Of a stretch of 6,344 nt of DNA, positions 1-5,599 are shown piece after piece. Position 1 is the stretch's first letter; each line of letters starts with the position of its first letter. A program made the position numbers and the translations under genes. Source of the stretch: Chthoniobacterales bacterium. GTDB taxonomy: Bacteria; Verrucomicrobiota; Verrucomicrobiia; Chthoniobacterales; UBA10450. The notes beneath the pieces were generated by a model. It was given only the letters and a program-made list of their open reading frames with translations, did not search any database and had not been told where the DNA came from. The DNA is taken from the NCBI GenBank assembly GCA_013695925.1, contig JACCZO010000187.1:1-6344 (forward strand), given 5' to 3'.

Positions 1-548
1 GCCTGATACAGCGCGAAGGAGTTTTGCATAAGGGCGGCACCAGCACTTTTCTCAGGAAAAGGCAGCGGCCCACCGTCTCCGGCATCCGCGAGAGCGCGCA
101 TAAGGACGTCGGGAACAAACTTGCTCAAGATTCCGTAGGCCAACACCAAGGCCATCCTATCCGCGAGACCTTCGGACAATTTCCTGGCCGCGGCGCCATC
201 AAGTGAAGCAGCTGCACGAGCGGCATTCTCGCTCGCATCAACCAAGGCATCGCAGGCGGCGACGTGCGTCGTGCGCATGAGTTCAAGAGTTTCCGACGTG
301 AACCAGGAGGGTAAGGCCTTAGTCAGCGCGGCGACCTGCGACCGATCCAAAAAGAGGTTGCCGTTTTCATCCAGCCGCGCCGGAAAATCCAGCTCGGACG
401 ACAGACCGGGCAAGCCGATCGTCGTCGCGGCCCTGGCTATCTGACCAAAGAGCGAGCGCTGCAACGGCAATCCGACGATCTGCCGGCGATATGGCTGCGC
501 CGATCCTGCGTCTGCCTGCGTCGTCTTGCCCACCTGCTCATCGAGCAT
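1..548 (-). CDS. Partial hypothetical protein, mostly helical, possibly related to PEP-utilizing enzymes (C-terminus off the left edge)
   Basis: An open frame runs without a stop from ATG 548 to the window edge, giving about 182 codons; the C-terminus is missing. The protein begins MLDEQVGKTTQ. It has a hydrophilic start, a short segment with LPGLSSELDFPARLDENGN, then a long Ala-rich helical stretch (residues about 75-150), followed by LAYGILSKFVPDVLMRAL and a DAGDGGPLPFPE turn. No signal peptide or membrane segment is visible. The YGILSKFVPD stretch reminds me of the helical linker domain of phosphoenolpyruvate-utilizing (PpsA or rifampin phosphotransferase-like) proteins, but this is recollection and the diagnostic ATP-grasp and phospho-His regions are not in view. 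The start overlaps the end of the preceding gene by 11 bp, so the two are probably translationally coupled. An in-frame ATG at 560 is an alternative start, and an in-frame stop at 569-567 excludes anything longer. Neither start has a convincing Shine-Dalgarno. The reading frame is well supported; the function is not. Confidence 0.7.
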   Translation of the reverse strand, partial: MLDEQVGKTTQADAGSAQPYRRQIVGLPLQRSLFGQIARAATTIGLPGLSSELDFPARLDENGNLFLDRSQVAALTKALPSWFTSETLELMRTTHVAACDALVDASENAARAAASLDGAAARKLSEGLADRMALVLAYGILSKFVPDVLMRALADAGDGGPLPFPEKSAGAALMQNSFALYQ

Positions 549-1005
549 CGCGGAATTCATTCTCGGTCAGCCGCGGGAAAGCGCCTCGGAGAGCGTTGAT
601 TCGCCCTTCCGGTCCGAGCGCCGTCATGCCAAGGCGCTCGGCGTCCTGCGGGTCATATGCCACGAGATGAATCGAAATCGGCTCGATGACCGCGCCGGCA
701 AATTTCAACATCAGCGTGACGGTTTCCGCGCCGGCAGCAAGCATCTCGTCGGGAACGCCAAACTGGTAAACGCCTGGCAACAATTTGCGGTCGACTTCCA
801 CAAAACTTCCGGCTCGATGTTCGCCCAGCTTTCCTTCGAGGAGAGGTGTCCGCCGCACGATGGCTTCCCCTTCACGAATGTAGGCGGCGCTGCCCTCCGA
901 AGTCTGTACGCTCAACCCCGTCTTGCCGGAACGCAGGTCAGTCGCGTCGAGGGCGTAAACGAGCAATATCTTGGACCGGATTCCTTTCTTCAATGCGTAG
1001 GACAT
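538..1005 (-). CDS. Small beta-rich protein with phage tail/baseplate-like GKTGL...VAYDPQDA domain (copy A)
   Basis: This is a 155-residue protein without signal peptide or membrane segment. Motifs in order are SKILLVYA (about 11-18), SGKTGLS (26-32), GSAAYIREGE (38-47), SFVEVDRKLLPGVYQFGVPDEML (67-89) and IHLVAYDPQDAERLGM (112-127). Alternation of hydrophobic residues with Gly turns suggests a beta-sandwich. From memory, the combination of GKTGL, G-fvEVD-PG-Y and LVAYDPQDA-RLG-tAL is common in phage tail, baseplate or fibre-associated proteins from environmental genomes; I cannot confirm this by search. About half of its residues match the neighbouring upstream gene by eye, so the pair arose by tandem duplication. 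It starts 4 bp after the upstream stop (TAA AAAT ATG) with no Shine-Dalgarno, which implies coupled translation. It overlaps the next gene by 11 bp. Molecular function is unknown; a structural or binding role is the best inference. Confidence 0.85.
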   Translation of the reverse strand: MSYALKKGIRSKILLVYALDATDLRSGKTGLSVQTSEGSAAYIREGEAIVRRTPLLEGKLGEHRAGSFVEVDRKLLPGVYQFGVPDEMLAAGAETVTLMLKFAGAVIEPISIHLVAYDPQDAERLGMTALGPEGRINALRGAFPRLTENEFRDAR

Positions 1006-1009
1006 ATTT

Positions 1010-1528
1010 TTACGATGCTTTCTTTATTTTTTCGGCCAGTTCTTTCTCCGCTTGTTCGCCCAACGCCAGTTCCTTTTCCGTAAATCGAGGCAAGGCCTGG
1101 CGAAGGAATTCATGCCGCTTGTGACCGGCCAAACTCCAGACCCCCATCCGCTCCGCGTCCTGGGGGTCGTAGGCGACGAGGTGGATTTCGACCGGCTTAA
1201 TCACCGCGTCAGCAAAACGAATCAGCAGAACAGCCCGCGCGGAACCTTCGGCCAGCATTTCATCCGGCGCGCCGAATTGGTATAACCCCGGGAGCAATTC
1301 GGGATCGACTTCAGCCAGGGCGCCCGCTCCCCATTCGCCAAGGCGCCCTTCTACGATCGGGACCTGGCAAGCCGCCGAGTCGCCCTCGCGAATATAGGCG
1401 GCACTGGCGGCGGAAATATTTTCGGCCAGTCCAGTCTTACCGGACGTGCTCTCTGCCGGGGTGGCATAGACAAGCAACAGCTTGGACTTTGTCCCAGCCT
1501 TTATGGTGTAAGTGTGCGGTACAGGCAT
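1010..1528 (-). CDS. Small beta-rich protein with phage tail/baseplate-like GKTGL...VAYDPQDA domain (copy B)
   Basis: This 172-residue protein is the paralogue of the gene at 538-1005. The same landmarks occur in the same order: SKLLLVYA (15-22), SGKTGLA (29-35), SAAYIREGD (42-50), AEVDPELLPGLYQFGAPDEML (71-91) and IHLVAYDPQDAERMG (115-129). It differs by a longer charged C-terminal helix rich in Glu and Lys (about 147-172), which the copy A protein lacks. No export signal is visible, so the product is probably cytoplasmic or part of an assembled particle. The start is firm: a strong AGGAGGAG Shine-Dalgarno lies 4 bp upstream of ATG 1528, and a promoter-like sequence sits about 50 bp upstream. 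It is the first gene of the left block and is followed after 4 bp by its paralogue. No phage structural, lysis or packaging genes are nearby, so a domesticated role or a non-phage use of the fold is possible. Function is not known. Confidence 0.88.
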   Translation of the reverse strand: MPVPHTYTIKAGTKSKLLLVYATPAESTSGKTGLAENISAASAAYIREGDSAACQVPIVEGRLGEWGAGALAEVDPELLPGLYQFGAPDEMLAEGSARAVLLIRFADAVIKPVEIHLVAYDPQDAERMGVWSLAGHKRHEFLRQALPRFTEKELALGEQAEKELAEKIKKAS

Positions 1529-1532
1529 GACG

Positions 1533-1540
1533 CTCCTCCT
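1533..1540 (-). promoter_or_regulatory. Strong Shine-Dalgarno of the first tandem-domain gene
   Basis: On the minus strand the sequence reads AGGAGGAGCGTCATG, an extended match to the anti-SD with 6 bp between AGGAGG and the ATG at 1528. It fixes this start. No other start in the window has a comparable site, which suggests this gene is translated strongly relative to its neighbours. Confidence 0.85.
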
Positions 1541-1566
1541 ATGAATGCAATCCAGAATATCTCGAA

Positions 1567-1588
1567 GACCGGGCGATTAAACCCGGTC
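1567..1588. repeat. Perfect 7-bp inverted repeat overlapping the -10 region (possible operator or attenuator hairpin)
   Basis: GACCGGG (1567-1573) and CCCGGTC (1582-1588) form a perfect inverted repeat around an 8-nt loop that contains the proposed -10 hexamer. No U-tract follows on either strand, so it does not look like an intrinsic terminator. A second small inverted repeat, GTTGA (1591-1595) and TCAAC (1602-1606), overlaps the proposed -35. The arrangement would suit a repressor binding site, but no regulator gene is in the window. Confidence 0.4.
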
Positions 1589-1605
1589 GGGTTGAGTGTT
1601 GTCAA
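1576..1605 (-). promoter_or_regulatory. Candidate sigma70-type promoter for the tandem-domain genes
   Basis: On the minus strand a perfect TTGACA (-35, 1605-1600) is followed after 18 bp by TTTAAT (-10, 1581-1576), a 5/6 match to TATAAT. Transcription would start near 1569, giving a leader of about 40 nt before ATG 1528 and its strong Shine-Dalgarno. The placement upstream of the first gene in the left block supports it. It is predicted by eye only. Confidence 0.55.
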
Positions 1606-1643
1606 CAAAAATGTCCTTTATGAAGCATCCCGCTTGAGGTTAT

Positions 1644-1660
1644 AAGTGCCGGCCGCACTT
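1644..1660 (-). terminator. Weak stem-loop just after the AlkP-family gene
   Basis: AAGTGC (1644-1649) pairs with GCACTT (1655-1660) around a CGGCC loop, starting about 23 bp beyond the stop codon of the AlkP-family gene. The minus strand lacks a U-run after it, so it could be a weak or factor-assisted terminator, a 3' stabilising hairpin, or chance. Its position between that gene and the next promoter is the main argument for it. Confidence 0.25.
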
Positions 1661-1683
1661 TCGAGGGGTGCGGCAGCGGCGGA

Positions 1684-3300
1684 TCATCCACTCCGCGGCT
1701 GGATGGGCTGCCGGGCGAGAAACTCGGGCTCGAAAAGTTCCTCCAGGACACGGCCGTCCATATCGTCCGGCACAGGTTGGCCCAGGAGGCGCAGGATTGT
1801 AGGCGCCATATCGATCAGCCGGGCGCCTTCGACCTTGATTCCCTTTCGGAAGGCCTTCCCGTAGGCCACCAGGATACCGTCACGGCGATGTGTTCCTCCC
1901 CACTCCGCGGTCGTGGGAGGTTTGTGCTCAATGATTTCGATCGGCGATTTGTCTGTATGCTCGGGATTACTTGGGCCGGTGGAAAAGATGCTGGTGTCCC
2001 ACCAATCCGGGGTCAGATCGGGAGCTTCGTCGCGATAAGAGCCATGATAAATTTCGTCCCGGCGGAAGACGCGCTGCACGATCGCTTCGCCCGTTCGTGG
2101 ATCTCGCAGCTCGCCCAGCTTTTGCGTGATCAACGTCAGCAACGACTCATACTCACCCTCATCAACTATGCCTGCCGGCATCACTCCTTTGCGATTGATC
2201 CAGACGCCCTGAGGTGAGGCGAGCACTTCGCTACAGAAAGCCTTTGTCCGCGACCAGTCGATGTTTGTGTACGAGGTGGCCGCGCTTTCGAAACTTTTTC
2301 GTAGAGTGGGAAAGGCGTTGGCGAGCCTGATTTTTTGACCGGAGTTGAGGGAGCCGCGCAAGAGACCGTAGGACCGGCGGAGGAAATTGTTCGCCATTTT
2401 CCGGAGCGGAGAGTTCTTCTTCTCGATGTAGTGGAGAAGGCCGAGCTGGGCGAGGAAGCGATTGAGATAGAGGACGCGATCGGACGTGGCCCCGCCGCCA
2501 TGATCGGAAACGACCAGGACGGAAGTATCCGGCGAAACCTTCTCGAGCAGGCGGGCGACCGCGCGGTCCAGCCGTTCGTAGACGCGCAAGACAGCGTCGC
2601 CAAAATCCTGGACAGCGGTTGCATCATAGTAGTGATGGGTCTGATCCATGTACTGCCAGAAATGATGCTGGACCGTGTCGATCGACATAAAGGTGAACAT
2701 CATCACGTCGGCCGGATGTTTCTCGATCAGGTAGAGGCCGGCCCGCAGCCACTGGTCGTCCAGGTTTTTCAATTGATCGAGGACCTGATGACGGCGGAGA
2801 GGAGTGGACATGAAGCCGAGGAAGCGGGGATCGAGGTGAATTTTTCCGAGACGGTCTTCCAACTCGCGGCGGAGCTCCGGCGGGTAAAAAAAAGGACTCT
2901 TCTCCGAGGGGGTAGACATGCCCGAGATTTGAAAGCCGTCGAGGTGTTCGGGCGGATAGGTGAAGGGGATGTTCGTCGTTCCCACCGTATAGCCGGCTTC
3001 GTTCAGCATCCGCCAAACCGTCTTGGTGCGGCGGGAGCTGGCATCCAGGTAACGGAGCGAATACGTCCCCGCCGGCATTTCCGTGAATTCAAAGATGCCG
3101 TGCTTCCCAGGGTTTTTCCCGGTCATAAAAGAGGTCCAGGCCGGCGGAGTGACCGGCGGCAGGACTGAGGCAAGCGGTCCCGATGCCCCTGCGCTCATCA
3201 GCTGCGCGATATTCGGAAGCTTACCTTCCGCGACCCAGGGGTTAATCAGGTCAAGGGTCGCGGCATCCAGGCCGATAATGAGGAGCTTGATCGCTTTCAT
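1684..3300 (-). CDS. AlkP-superfamily phosphodiesterase / nucleotide pyrophosphatase-type protein
   Basis: This 538-residue protein belongs to the type I phosphodiesterase/nucleotide pyrophosphatase branch of the alkaline phosphatase superfamily. It has the two-zinc active-site set: Asp12 in LLIIGLDAAT, the proposed nucleophile Thr51 in PPVTPPAWTSFMTG followed by KNPGKHGI (62-69), Asp208 and His212 in SIDTVQHHFW, Asp266-His267 in VVSDHGGG, and His471 in WGGTHRRDG. The Thr in place of the sulfatase Cys/Ser-x-Pro-x-Arg motif argues for phosphate-ester rather than sulfate-ester chemistry. No signal peptide is visible, so it is probably cytoplasmic or membrane-peripheral; the substrate is unknown. 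I chose ATG 3300 because MKAIKLLIIGLD is the usual N-terminus of this fold. A TTG at 3399 would add 33 residues of Arg/Ala-rich sequence with no Shine-Dalgarno. It lies between a sulfotransferase operon and the tandem-domain genes, each separated by non-coding DNA, so it may be its own transcription unit. Confidence 0.93.
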   Translation of the reverse strand: MKAIKLLIIGLDAATLDLINPWVAEGKLPNIAQLMSAGASGPLASVLPPVTPPAWTSFMTGKNPGKHGIFEFTEMPAGTYSLRYLDASSRRTKTVWRMLNEAGYTVGTTNIPFTYPPEHLDGFQISGMSTPSEKSPFFYPPELRRELEDRLGKIHLDPRFLGFMSTPLRRHQVLDQLKNLDDQWLRAGLYLIEKHPADVMMFTFMSIDTVQHHFWQYMDQTHHYYDATAVQDFGDAVLRVYERLDRAVARLLEKVSPDTSVLVVSDHGGGATSDRVLYLNRFLAQLGLLHYIEKKNSPLRKMANNFLRRSYGLLRGSLNSGQKIRLANAFPTLRKSFESAATSYTNIDWSRTKAFCSEVLASPQGVWINRKGVMPAGIVDEGEYESLLTLITQKLGELRDPRTGEAIVQRVFRRDEIYHGSYRDEAPDLTPDWWDTSIFSTGPSNPEHTDKSPIEIIEHKPPTTAEWGGTHRRDGILVAYGKAFRKGIKVEGARLIDMAPTILRLLGQPVPDDMDGRVLEELFEPEFLARQPIQPRSG

Positions 3301-3577
3301 TTCATCAGAAGGCCCCTCAGGCGGGACCAGCCGGGAAGCTTGCGCGGAGCGACGGCGGGCGGTTTCGACGACGTTTCTCGACGCCTCCCCGGTGAGCAAA
3401 GCAGGAGCGGGACCAAGGCAGCAAACTTCATGTGAAGGTTATACCGGGCGCAGACGCAGACGCCAAGGTGTTTGAAGGTCACCGGCGCGATTTTGTTTTT
3501 GGCCCGTCTCACCGCTACAACGAAGCGCATACCGGTTAGTCATCCATCACTTCACAGCAGACGGCGTACTAATCGTT
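3301..3577. other. 277-bp intergenic spacer between the sulfotransferase and AlkP-family genes
   Basis: I see no convincing gene, RNA or strong terminator here. The spacer contains a candidate promoter at 3438-3466 and a 9-bp direct repeat GCGGGACCA at 3321-3329 and 3407-3415. A 77-codon minus-strand frame (3530-3297) ends in an ATGA-type overlap with the AlkP-family start but has unconvincing Arg-rich composition. Confidence 0.5.
3438..3466 (-). promoter_or_regulatory. Candidate promoter for the AlkP-family gene
   Basis: On the minus strand TTGGCG (3466-3461), 17 bp, then TATAAC (3443-3438) resembles a sigma70 promoter: 4/6 at -35 and 5/6 at -10. Initiation near 3431 would give a leader of about 130 nt before ATG 3300. 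The GC-rich spacer contains a GCGTCT direct repeat. Predicted by eye only, and such matches also arise by chance. Confidence 0.35.
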
Positions 3578-4480
3578 TCAAACTGCCGAGTAAACGCGGT
3601 TTACCGCTTTGCGCGCCGCGGAGCGCGCATTGAAGAGCATCGCCCCCAGCGAACCCTGGGAACGTGATCGAGCTGCTTCCAACTCGGCTGCGATCCGCTT
3701 CACTTCGTCAGCATTGGCTCGGACCGCGCTCTCAAAAATCTCTTCGGCACATTGATACAGCTCAATGTCGAACGCATTCTTCTGGTGGATGAAATCCAGC
3801 GTTGCCGGAGGAAGGTCACGCTTTTTCGGCCGGGAGCGGGTCACGTTGAAACTCGAATAAGAACTTAGCTTCCATCCGAACCGCAGTTTCATCAAAGCGA
3901 GACTTTCCTCCAACCGCGCCGATAGCCCCACCACGCTGAAGTGGTTTCGCAGGTTGTCCTTGGCCGTTTCCATAATCTCGCGGGTGCAGGGCTCTTCGTA
4001 GACCGCTCCGGCGACAATTTTCGACTGCACATTGTCCCGTTGCGCATTGCGCACAAAGTCTTCCAGACTCCATTTTCCACGTCGCATCTTCCAGTAGAGC
4101 GGATGCAACTTGTAGCTCCGCATGAAATAGAAAGCGGAGATCACCCGGTCAACCGGGTCTCGCAGGACCGTGATATAGGTCGCTGGCTGGGGCAGAACTT
4201 CGTGCAGGCCATATGTCATATGGCCCTTGAACATTCGGATTTTCCTGAGGCGCTTGGGTGGAAGCTTTCGCAGATGCGCCGCTGACCATTCGAAAAGGAC
4301 CGGGTCGACCGAATACATCTCTTTGAGCGGATACTCCCATTCGATCAAACGATTGACCGTCGTTCCGGCGGTTTTGGGCAGGTGAAGAAAAATCACAGCT
4401 TCTTCAGTTCCGCGATTGGGCGCAAGGTGTCCGCTTTGAGCAGGCTTGTCGATTAAGGGCGGTGTGGGTGGAGCGCTCAT
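3578..4480 (-). CDS. Sulfotransferase family 2 protein (PAPS-dependent carbohydrate sulfotransferase-like), copy 1
   Basis: This 300-residue protein matches the family-2 (heparan/chondroitin-type) sulfotransferases, which move sulfate from PAPS to a sugar hydroxyl. The 5'-phosphosulfate loop is FLHLPKTAGTTV (31-42). The 3'-phosphate site is YITVLRDPVDRVISAFYF (102-119), with Arg107 and Ser115 as expected ligands. Between them, FKGHMTYGLHEVLP (84-97) carries His87, the likely catalytic-base region by analogy with 2-O-sulfotransferases. The N-terminus is Pro-rich and has no signal anchor, so the enzyme should act in the cytoplasm, on a glycan precursor, lipid-linked intermediate or small sugar. 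The acceptor cannot be read from sequence. Its ATG overlaps the TGA of the secreted barrel gene by 4 bp (ATGA), implying translational coupling. It is paralogous to the sulfotransferase at the right edge, and both proteins end in a basic, hydrophobic tail terminating in SAV. Confidence 0.92.
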   Translation of the reverse strand: MSAPPTPPLIDKPAQSGHLAPNRGTEEAVIFLHLPKTAGTTVNRLIEWEYPLKEMYSVDPVLFEWSAAHLRKLPPKRLRKIRMFKGHMTYGLHEVLPQPATYITVLRDPVDRVISAFYFMRSYKLHPLYWKMRRGKWSLEDFVRNAQRDNVQSKIVAGAVYEEPCTREIMETAKDNLRNHFSVVGLSARLEESLALMKLRFGWKLSSYSSFNVTRSRPKKRDLPPATLDFIHQKNAFDIELYQCAEEIFESAVRANADEVKRIAAELEAARSRSQGSLGAMLFNARSAARKAVNRVYSAV

Positions 4481-5583
4481 CGGTGCTGACGGTATTTCCC
4501 TTCGGAGATCAATCTTTTTTTGTAAGCATCATAGCCTAATTTCCTTGCTTCCTGCCACATCTTTAAGACGGCACTGGATGTTTCAAGGCTGAAGCCATCG
4601 CCATGCCATAATTCCCAGTATTCCCCGCCGGCGTGCACGATGTTGAGGCATGCCATTTCCATGGAACCCATCCTGTCATTCGGGGGCGAGAGGGCGGCCA
4701 GGCTTTGAAAGCCATGATGCGCCCGGTCGCGGTATTTCTGCACCAAGTCGTAAGACATCATCCCCGTGTCCTCTTTTCGTCCGGTGAGTTGGCAATTTTG
4801 AATACTGAAGCGCTCAGGGTATTTCGCCAGACCGGCGTCGACGATCCGTTCGATAAAGGACGGCGGCAGGTCCAAAACCTTTGAGATATGCAGGGAAATA
4901 TCCTGCTTTGGAAACGCTTTGCCCCAGACATCAATAAACTTCACGTAGACCTCGAATAGCTCCTTTTCGTAATCGCCCAGGGCCTGCCAGCGGGAGAGAT
5001 CCTGGCGCGTCTTCGGCAGATGCATTTCTGCACTCAGAAAATTGGCGCAGGTAAGGACGACACTGACACAGAGGGGGTCGCTTGCATAACGTTCGCCTAG
5101 CTGCTGAACGATGCGCGCGAAATTGCGCTCATAGACAGGGTCCCATGGAACGGGGAGCTTGATCGCTTCCCCGACATTGGCGCGGTGGGGATTGGTCACT
5201 TTAGTGTCAAACGATTGGGCGCCCTCGGCATAGACAAACGATGGCGTATAAACTCCGGGCTTGAGGCAGAGTTGATACTTCCTGCCGATGCGGCGCAACA
5301 CAGCCACCGTCTTGTCGATCGCGGCAAAGTCCGCCTTGCCTGGTTGCTTTTCGATTCCCTCCCACGGGATATGCAGACAGATGCCCTCCAAGTTGGGATT
5401 GGCCCGTACTTGGGCAGAGAATTCCTCAAAGGTCGCGCTGTCGGCGGGAAGCTTTTGCGTGACCCAGAGACCGGTCCGTAAAGAAGGCCCGCTGAGCGCG
5501 CAAAGCTGGGGCGCCGCAAATACGGCAAGCGCCGCAACGGCAAGGGCAATCCGGCAACGAAGTAAGTCGCAAGGCAAACGCAT
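4477..5583 (-). CDS. Secreted TIM-barrel, glycoside hydrolase-like protein of unassigned family
   Basis: This 368-residue protein starts with a signal peptide: basic MRLPCDLLRCR, then a hydrophobic Ala/Val stretch (12-27), with cleavage probably around residues 29-32. The rest reads as a (beta/alpha)8 barrel of the clan A kind. LEGICLHIPWEGIEKQPGKA (65-84) resembles the beta-2/W-x-x-E-G region of GH5- or GH42-like enzymes, and QLCLKPGVYTPSF (104-116) resembles the third strand. LTCANFLSAEMHLP (177-190) places Glu186 near the usual acid/base strand, and GGEYWELWHGDG (319-330) places Glu324 near the end of the barrel. These Glu assignments are inference. The usual Asn-Glu pair is not obvious, so it may be a divergent hydrolase or a non-catalytic glycan-binding barrel. 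ATG 5583 is 16 bp after the upstream sulfotransferase stop, with AGAAGGG as a distant Shine-Dalgarno. It sits between two sulfotransferases, so a sulfated or exported glycan is a plausible substrate. Confidence 0.82.
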   Translation of the reverse strand: MRLPCDLLRCRIALAVAALAVFAAPQLCALSGPSLRTGLWVTQKLPADSATFEEFSAQVRANPNLEGICLHIPWEGIEKQPGKADFAAIDKTVAVLRRIGRKYQLCLKPGVYTPSFVYAEGAQSFDTKVTNPHRANVGEAIKLPVPWDPVYERNFARIVQQLGERYASDPLCVSVVLTCANFLSAEMHLPKTRQDLSRWQALGDYEKELFEVYVKFIDVWGKAFPKQDISLHISKVLDLPPSFIERIVDAGLAKYPERFSIQNCQLTGRKEDTGMMSYDLVQKYRDRAHHGFQSLAALSPPNDRMGSMEMACLNIVHAGGEYWELWHGDGFSLETSSAVLKMWQEARKLGYDAYKKRLISEGKYRQHR

Positions 5584-5599
5584 CTTCGCAAAACCCTTC

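Noticed and set aside
526..1083. 185-codon plus-strand open frame
   Set aside because: It is antisense to the tandem-domain genes, whose conserved paralogous motifs show the minus strand is the coding one.
2335..3168. 277-codon plus-strand open frame opposite the AlkP-family gene
   Set aside because: The minus strand here encodes a complete set of AlkP active-site motifs. The plus-strand product has no recognisable domain and is the mirror of a GC-rich coding frame.
3300..3399. N-terminal 33-residue extension of the AlkP-family protein from a TTG
   Set aside because: No Shine-Dalgarno, a rare start codon, and Arg/Ala-rich sequence before the canonical MKAIKLLIIGLD start of the fold.
3321..3415. 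9-bp direct repeat GCGGGACCA (3321-3329 and 3407-3415) as a mobile-element target duplication
   Set aside because: The 77 bp between the copies is too short for an insertion sequence, shows no terminal inverted repeats, and a 9-bp GC-rich match can arise by chance.
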